From assembly GCF_002532045.1 (NCBI RefSeq), contig NZ_NWTG01000005.1:372001-436000 (forward strand): 64,000 nt of DNA, written 5' to 3'. Position 1 is the stretch's first letter, and every line of letters starts with the position of its first letter. This document shows positions 59,407 through 64,000 of the stretch, in pieces. The position numbers and the translations under genes were made by a program. The notes under the pieces are model-generated. The model did not search any database, had not been told where the DNA came from, and saw nothing but the letters and a program-made list of their open reading frames with translations. Source of the stretch: Bradyrhizobium sp. C9. Lineage in GTDB: Bacteria > Pseudomonadota > Alphaproteobacteria > Rhizobiales > Xanthobacteraceae.

Positions 59407-59886
59407 CTATTGAAACCGTTCGGAGTAAAACAACGTGAACGAACATGGATTGGTGTTGCCGCTCGTGCACAACACGGACCTCAGCACCATCGGCGAGAGC
59501 GTGACCGTTGTTGAGTACACATACCATTTGGCCAGCGTAGGATCGGAATTTCCTGAAGCGCAGACAGCATTGTTGTCGCCGCAAATGAGCTGAATGCTGG
59601 GGATCGGATAACGGCTATCGGCCTTGGCGAGCGCGGCCGACGCCCAACTGGACGCGTTGGTGACGTCGGGTGGCGGGGAATACAGGATGGCCTGCCCGAA
59701 CCCGCGCAACGCCGCGAACGCCGATATGTACTGGAAGCCTGCGATCGCGAGATCAGCAAGCGGCAGGAGAATGACCAGGAGCAGGAAAATGTAGACGATC
59801 GGCATCTCGAACGCGACAGCGCCGCGTTGATCCGCGATCAGGGAGCGCTTGAGGCTCACACGACTTCGCCTGCAAGGCATGGTCAC
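59407..59886 (-). CDS. TadF/TadE-like minor pseudopilin
   Basis: A 159-residue protein with the pseudopilin N-terminus IADQRGAVAFEMPIVYIFLL followed by a hydrophobic run, and a periplasmic domain with several Cys. Its GTG start directly follows the methyltransferase stop (TGA then GTG); an ATG two codons later is equally possible. With the tadG- and tadE-like genes it forms the usual trio of minor Flp-pilus components. Confidence 0.8.
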   Translation of the reverse strand: MTMPCRRSRVSLKRSLIADQRGAVAFEMPIVYIFLLLVILLPLADLAIAGFQYISAFAALRGFGQAILYSPPPDVTNASSWASAALAKADSRYPIPSIQLICGDNNAVCASGNSDPTLAKWYVYSTTVTLSPMVLRSVLCTSGNTNPCSFTLFYSERFQ

Positions 59887-60540
59887 TCACCAGACATAGG
59901 GAATCAATCTCCAGCGCGACGCCTCGTAGCCGGAATATTCAGGAAGGTTGCGCCGGAGCACGTCCTCCTCGTAAAGAATTCGGCGAACCTGAATTGCGAC
60001 GTGCAGGATCAGCAAGGTCACGGTCACGAGGCTCAGGTGCTGCAACACGACGCCCAGGAAAACGATTTCCTCCGACAGATAGAGCGGATGCTTGATCCAC
60101 CGGTATGGACCGGTCTGCACCACCGAGCGGGCCTGCGGCACCAGACTGAATGATCGCCCGAGATGCCGGATGGTGACGAGGATCATGATCATGCCGGTCA
60201 GCACGCAAACCGTGGACGCAAGGTTCGGCACCGCCCCGTCGGTCCGGGCAAAAAACGTGATCGTCCATGGCCAGTAGGTCCCGACGAACGCCGCTATCCT
60301 CGGCAGCAGGCCTTCGGCCTGCGCCTTGGCGGGCGCCCGGGTCAGAACCAGCACGGCAAGCATCAGGTAGAACACCGCGAGACAAAGGCTCGAGACGATC
60401 GATGGCCACGGCTCGCCAGCCGATGCGCCGAGCTTGAATGTTACGGTAAATCCCAGAAGCAGGAACCACGCGCTGCCCATCAATCGCATTATGCGATCGT
60501 AGGCCAGGCTTGCCGGCAGTGTCATTGTACTTGCGCTCAT
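59887..60540 (-). CDS. ICMT/PEMT-family membrane methyltransferase within the tad operon
   Basis: A 217-residue membrane protein with about five hydrophobic segments. The C-terminal half carries the isoprenylcysteine carboxyl methyltransferase-type SAM-binding pattern: RHLGRSFSLVPQARSVVQTG, PYRWIKHPLYLSEEIVFLG and RRILYEEDVLRRNLPEYSGY followed by RLIPYVW. It sits 3 bp after tadC and abuts the next pseudopilin gene, so it is made as part of the pilus operon. The family methylates prenylcysteines, phospholipids or other membrane substrates. No standard tad role is known to me; a pilin or lipid substrate is inference. Confidence 0.82.
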   Translation of the reverse strand: MSASTMTLPASLAYDRIMRLMGSAWFLLLGFTVTFKLGASAGEPWPSIVSSLCLAVFYLMLAVLVLTRAPAKAQAEGLLPRIAAFVGTYWPWTITFFARTDGAVPNLASTVCVLTGMIMILVTIRHLGRSFSLVPQARSVVQTGPYRWIKHPLYLSEEIVFLGVVLQHLSLVTVTLLILHVAIQVRRILYEEDVLRRNLPEYSGYEASRWRLIPYVW

Positions 60541-60543
60541 GGC

Positions 60544-61452
60544 TTAGTGACCCATGTTGCTGAACGTACGCGTGAGGTGGAGGAACGGGCTCGCGCCTAG
60601 AATGATGAACATCGCCGGAAGCAGGAACAGCACCATCGGAACGGTGAGCTTGGCGCCCAGTTTGTGCGCCCTCTCTTCCAGCTTTGTGATGCGCTCGCGG
60701 CGCAAGTCGACGGCGATGCTGCGCAGCGCCTGGCTCAGTGGCGTGCCGTATTGCAGGCTTTGGCTGACCATGGTGCCGAAACGACGGAGACCTTCCGAGG
60801 TGGTCGCAAGCTTCTCGAACGCATCCGCCCGGTTGGGCAGGATCCGGAGATCATCAAGCAGGCCGTGCAGCACCTGCGTGATGGCAGGATTGGTCTCCCG
60901 CATCTCGTGCGCCACGCGTTCCAGCGCACTCTCCAGGCCCATGCCCGCTTCACTGCAGACGACAAGCAGGTCGATGGTGTCGGGCGTGCCCAGCCGGATC
61001 GCCGAATCGAAGCGCCGCTTCAGCACCGACAGGATCAGACGTGGGCCCACGATTCCGATCGCCACGCCAAGCAGCGTATAGATCATCGCGTCGCTGAACG
61101 GGCTTCCCAGAAGCTGCGCGAACGAGAAAGCTGCGATCGGAAACATGAACATGCTGACCGTCTTGAAGCCGATCCAGATTGGCAGCGTTCGATAGTGATT
61201 GAACCCTGCCGATTGCAGGACCAGCCGCAACTGGTCGAGGTTTTCCTGACCGTAGAAGCGCCTGTAGCGCGTGCCGAGCGACGAAAGCCAGCTGATCAAG
61301 TCCGTCGACGACGTCGATCGATCGGGAATGCCCAGCACGGCGTTCGAAACACGCGTGTTCAAGGCGCGGAGGTGTAGCTCGCGGATGATCAACAGGAAGG
61401 TTGCAGCCGCGGTCACGACGGCAAGGGATGCAAGGGCGAGACCAGCCGTCAT
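60544..61452 (-). CDS. tadC: TadC, type II secretion F-type inner membrane protein
   Basis: A 302-residue GspF-type protein. The cytoplasmic domain includes RLGTPDTIDLLVVCSEAGMG followed by LESALERVAHEM, and ALRSIAVDLRRERITKLEER, with membrane segments near 5-25, 95-135 and 270-295. TadC pairs with TadB as the inner-membrane platform of the Flp pilus machine. The ATG at 61452 overlaps the TadB stop by four bases, which fixes the start against a longer frame reaching 61512. Confidence 0.9.
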   Translation of the reverse strand: MTAGLALASLAVVTAAATFLLIIRELHLRALNTRVSNAVLGIPDRSTSSTDLISWLSSLGTRYRRFYGQENLDQLRLVLQSAGFNHYRTLPIWIGFKTVSMFMFPIAAFSFAQLLGSPFSDAMIYTLLGVAIGIVGPRLILSVLKRRFDSAIRLGTPDTIDLLVVCSEAGMGLESALERVAHEMRETNPAITQVLHGLLDDLRILPNRADAFEKLATTSEGLRRFGTMVSQSLQYGTPLSQALRSIAVDLRRERITKLEERAHKLGAKLTVPMVLFLLPAMFIILGASPFLHLTRTFSNMGH

Positions 61453-62375
61453 AGCTCCGTTTCCCTTCTGACCATCCAACGGATCACGAAATGTCCCATC
61501 AGGACCGAACATGCCGCATAAGCGAGGAGCACGTTTCCTTCAGAATCGAACAACAGCAGATCGATCGACTGTGGATTGATCCAGTAGAGCAGTCCGCCAA
61601 TAATCAGCGGCGCGAACGTAAGGGCGCGCGAGGAGAAGATGACCTCCCCCGCCAACGCCTTCGCACGGGACGCCAGCGCGACCCGCTGGCTCACCGTCTC
61701 GCCCAGCGTCTGCAACGTTTCCGCAAGACTGCCGCCGGTCTTCAATTGCACGGCAAGCGTGACCGCAAACATCGCATATTCCGGCACAAGGGTTCGTTGA
61801 TAGACCTCCTCCACAGCTTCCTCAGGCGACCTGCCCATAGTCAATTCGCTACAGACGATGGCAAACTGCCCCGATGTCGGCTGCGGCATCTCGCGGGCGA
61901 TGGTGCGGAATGCTTCGTTGACCGGCAGCCCCGATCGCACGGTGCTCGTCACCAGCTGGATCGTGTCAGGAAGTTGCTGGAAGAGCTTATTTGCGAAGTT
62001 CCGTTGTTGCCACCCGAACAGGCCACGCACGACCAGGATGGCGATCACCCCGGCCGCAATACCCGCCTTAAGGCCGGAGAACTTGAGCACCTCATTGAGG
62101 TAGAGGACTCCCGCCGCGGCCAATGCCCCTGCCAGCAGCACATAGACCGGGCGCACGGCATACACCATCTCGGCGCGGTAGTTGGCAAGGCGATGCAGCA
62201 TACGCCAACGAGACGCCTTGGCCGCGCGCCGGATCGACACCAGGGCCGCCGCTTCGACCGTCGGCAGCGCGATCTCGAGCTGGCGGTCCATCCGCCTGTA
62301 TCGCGAGTCGAGCCACAGCGTATTTGCCGTCGCACACAGCAGAAGCAGCAGAACGATGACCAGGGGTGCCGACAT
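61449..62375 (-). CDS. tadB: TadB, type II secretion F-type inner membrane protein
   Basis: A 308-residue GspF-type protein with an N-terminal membrane segment (APLVIVLLLLLCATANTLWL). The conserved cytoplasmic domain reads LFQQLPDTIQLVTSTVRSGL, EAFRTIAREMPQPTSGQFAI, and SLAETLQTLGETVSQRVALA. It forms the platform with TadC and couples to the TadA ATPase encoded just upstream. It shares one base with the tadA stop region (62375). Confidence 0.9.
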   Translation of the reverse strand: MSAPLVIVLLLLLCATANTLWLDSRYRRMDRQLEIALPTVEAAALVSIRRAAKASRWRMLHRLANYRAEMVYAVRPVYVLLAGALAAAGVLYLNEVLKFSGLKAGIAAGVIAILVVRGLFGWQQRNFANKLFQQLPDTIQLVTSTVRSGLPVNEAFRTIAREMPQPTSGQFAIVCSELTMGRSPEEAVEEVYQRTLVPEYAMFAVTLAVQLKTGGSLAETLQTLGETVSQRVALASRAKALAGEVIFSSRALTFAPLIIGGLLYWINPQSIDLLLFDSEGNVLLAYAACSVLMGHFVIRWMVRRETEL

Positions 62376-63817
62376 CAGATCTGCCTCATCGCCTCGGCCC
62401 AGGCTCGCTCAAGCCCATAATAAACGAGGCGGCTTTTGAACTTCGGGACCGCGTTGGTCGACCTGTAGGTACCCGAGATCCGCCCGTGAACGTCCTCTTC
62501 CTTGTACTCGAACAGCGCAATGTCATTGGTGGTGATCACCTCGCCCTCGAGGCCGATCACCTCGCTGACTTGCACGATACGGCGCTGGCCGTCCCGCATG
62601 CGCTCGACCTGCACGATGAGGTCCAGGGCTGCGACGATCTGAGTGCGAATCGCGCGCGTCGGCAGATTGACCTGCCCCATCTGCACCATGTTCTCGACGC
62701 GGGTCAGCGCATCGCGCGTGCTGTTGGCGTGCACGGTCGAGATCGATCCGTCATGACCGGTGTTCATCGCCTGCAGCATGTCGAATGCCTCGGCGCCGCG
62801 CACCTCGCCCACGACGATGCGGTCGGGCCGCATGCGCAGCGCGTTCCACAGCAGGTCGCGCTGCGTCACCTGTCCCGTGCCTTCGAGGCTCGGCGGCCGC
62901 GTCTCGAGGCTGATCACGTGCGGCTGCTGCAGCTGCAACTCCGCGGCGTCCTCGATCGTGACCACGCGTTCGCTGTGATCGATGAACTGGCTCATCGCAT
63001 TGAGCAGCGTCGTCTTGCCCGAGCCTGTGCCGCCGGAGACCAGGACATTGAGCCGGCAGCGGGACGCGATCTCCAGAAGCTGCCCGATCGCCGGCGTCAT
63101 CGAGCCGTTCTCGATCATTCCGACGATGTTCAGGCGCCTGCTCGGGAATTTTCGGATCGAGATGCAGGGGCTATGGACCGAGAGCGGCGGCAGGATGATG
63201 TTGACGCGACTGCCGTCCGGAAGGCGGCAATCGACCATCGGACTGGATTCGTCGACGCGCCGGCCGACCTGCGCGGCAATCTTCTGTGCGACCTGGGCGA
63301 TGTGGTCATTATCGCGAAACCGGACCGCGACCCGTTCGAGCCTGCCGCTCCGCTCGACATAGACGCTGCTCGGCCCGTTGATCATGATGTCGTTGATCGT
63401 CTCGTCGAGCAGAAGCGGACGAAGCGGCCCGTAGCCGGTCATGTCATCAGCGATTTCCTCCGCCAGAAACAGCTGCTCACGGCCCGACAGCTCCAGCCGA
63501 TCCTGGTTGGCGATGCCGTGGATGATTTCCTCGATCTGGCGCCGCAGGACATCGCGGGAGACGGTCGTGGCCACCGACGGCTCGATCTGCTCGATCACCC
63601 GTTCGCGCAGCGACGCCGGCATCACCGGATGGTGCGAGTGCTCTTCATGCTTCGGCGCCGATGCGAACAGGCTGGACGCCGACGGCGCCATGCCCGGTTC
63701 CGACGCGGGCAAAGCCGGAGGACCCGGCTGCACGCTTGGTGCCGCCGGCGGCGCGACCAGCACCGCTCCGGGCATCCGCACCGGCATTTCGTCTGCGCGC
63801 CTGCCGAACTTCTTCAT
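62375..63817 (-). CDS. cpaF: TadA/CpaF pilus assembly ATPase
   Basis: A 480-residue GspE/VirB11-type ATPase. The disordered Pro/Ala-rich N-terminus (about 1-55) is followed by [20 protein letters not shown], then [20 protein letters not shown], the Walker A motif [15 protein letters not shown] (near 260), the Asp box [14 protein letters not shown], and Walker B with His box [20 protein letters not shown] and [16 protein letters not shown]. It powers pilus extension. The ATG at 63817 overlaps the CpaE stop as ATGA, which supports it over a GTG at 63838. Confidence 0.93.
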   Translation of the reverse strand: MKKFGRRADEMPVRMPGAVLVAPPAAPSVQPGPPALPASEPGMAPSASSLFASAPKHEEHSHHPVMPASLRERVIEQIEPSVATTVSRDVLRRQIEEIIHGIANQDRLELSGREQLFLAEEIADDMTGYGPLRPLLLDETINDIMINGPSSVYVERSGRLERVAVRFRDNDHIAQVAQKIAAQVGRRVDESSPMVDCRLPDGSRVNIILPPLSVHSPCISIRKFPSRRLNIVGMIENGSMTPAIGQLLEIASRCRLNVLVSGGTGSGKTTLLNAMSQFIDHSERVVTIEDAAELQLQQPHVISLETRPPSLEGTGQVTQRDLLWNALRMRPDRIVVGEVRGAEAFDMLQAMNTGHDGSISTVHANSTRDALTRVENMVQMGQVNLPTRAIRTQIVAALDLIVQVERMRDGQRRIVQVSEVIGLEGEVITTNDIALFEYKEEDVHGRISGTYRSTNAVPKFKSRLVYYGLERAWAEAMRQI

Positions 63818-64000
63818 AGCCCGAGCCACCTCTTCCACCCGGCCTTCTTCATTGAGCCGACGCCGGTGATCTCCCGTACGATCGGGGCAAGGTGTCGCCG
63901 CAGCCGGGATACGTGCTTGAGAGCGGGAACGCCGAGGTTGACCGCCTGGGTCATTCCCTTGCCGAGATCGGGGATCACCATGTCCGGCTCTGCGCCCAGG
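63814..64000 (-). CDS. cpaE: CpaE/TadZ pilus-localisation ATPase, C-terminal part
   Basis: Only the last 61 residues are present; the gene runs off the right edge. The end reads GAEPDMVIPDLGKGMTQAVN, then LGVPALKHVSRLRRHLAPIV and [16 protein letters not shown]. The PDLGK and NxGxPxL pattern is that of the C-terminus of CpaE/TadZ, a ParA/MinD-like ATPase that places the pilus machine at the pole. Its TGA overlaps the cpaF ATG, so the two are coupled. Confidence 0.75.
   Translation of the reverse strand, partial: LGAEPDMVIPDLGKGMTQAVNLGVPALKHVSRLRRHLAPIVREITGVGSMKKAGWKRWLGL

Noticed and set aside
1..64000. tRNA, rRNA, riboswitches and insertion sequences
   Set aside because: I saw no cloverleaf with a conserved T-loop, no rRNA segment, no known riboswitch core and no transposase gene. 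Only the degenerate recombinase hints at mobile DNA. Short RNA genes could be missed by eye.

Overview
The window looks like chromosomal DNA of a Bradyrhizobium-type alphaproteobacterium (Nitrobacteraceae). It is GC-rich, and protein families and gene orders are rhizobial. dinB carries a GAAC-N7-GAAC LexA box typical of Alphaproteobacteria, and the left end holds the GTCGTCCTGGCGAAAGCCAGGACCCAT palindromes that I know as dispersed intergenic repeats of this group. The species cannot be fixed from sequence reading alone.

Region 1 (1-11806) is an aromatic or indolic catabolic locus. After the start of a gentisate dioxygenase-like cupin and a tandem array of palindromic repeats come a nitrilase and, divergent from it, an operon of an indolepyruvate:ferredoxin oxidoreductase-like pair and two MarR regulators. 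It faces a second operon (reductase, Rieske dioxygenase alpha and beta, acyl-CoA ligase, SDR). Both operons have AT-rich promoters with dyads placed like repressor operators. The gene set resembles auxin (indole-3-acetate) degradation loci, but the substrate is not proven.

Region 2 (11807-47862) is a large exopolysaccharide island. It opens with two divergent LuxR-type regulators around an AT-rich intergenic region. A translationally coupled minus-strand operon follows (UDP-glucuronate decarboxylase-like, WecG-type transferase, a flippase fused to a kinase-like domain, polysaccharide deacetylase, GT4 transferase, a phosphoribosyltransferase/kinase-like/HAD fusion, Wzz-like co-polymerase). On the plus strand lie the export protein, a beta-helix protein, GDP-mannose epimerase-like protein, initiating sugar transferase, methyltransferase, Wzy-like polymerase, GMC oxidoreductase and a heptose module (gmhA, hddC-gmhB fusion, epimerase, hddA, RfbC-like, SAF-type oxidoreductase). 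The island closes with two divergent SGNH hydrolases. Its oddest content is the two kinase-like fusions, an 80-bp cis element present twice, and a beta-helix gene whose 5' end copies the start of the polymerase gene. An HlyD remnant and a degenerate serine recombinase point to past rearrangement.

Region 3 (47863-54458) holds a small conserved-looking protein, SOS-regulated dinB, a short hypothetical protein, a winged-helix/membrane/coiled-coil protein and a coiled-coil protein built of nine 50-53-residue repeats.

Region 4 (54459-64000) is a tad/cpa locus for Flp-type pili, all on the minus strand: cpaE (partial), tadA/cpaF, tadB, tadC, an ICMT-family membrane methyltransferase, tadF-, tadG- and tadE-like pseudopilins, the secretin cpaC, a lipoprotein and a TadD-like TPR lipoprotein. 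Flp pilin, prepilin peptidase and cpaB are not in the window.
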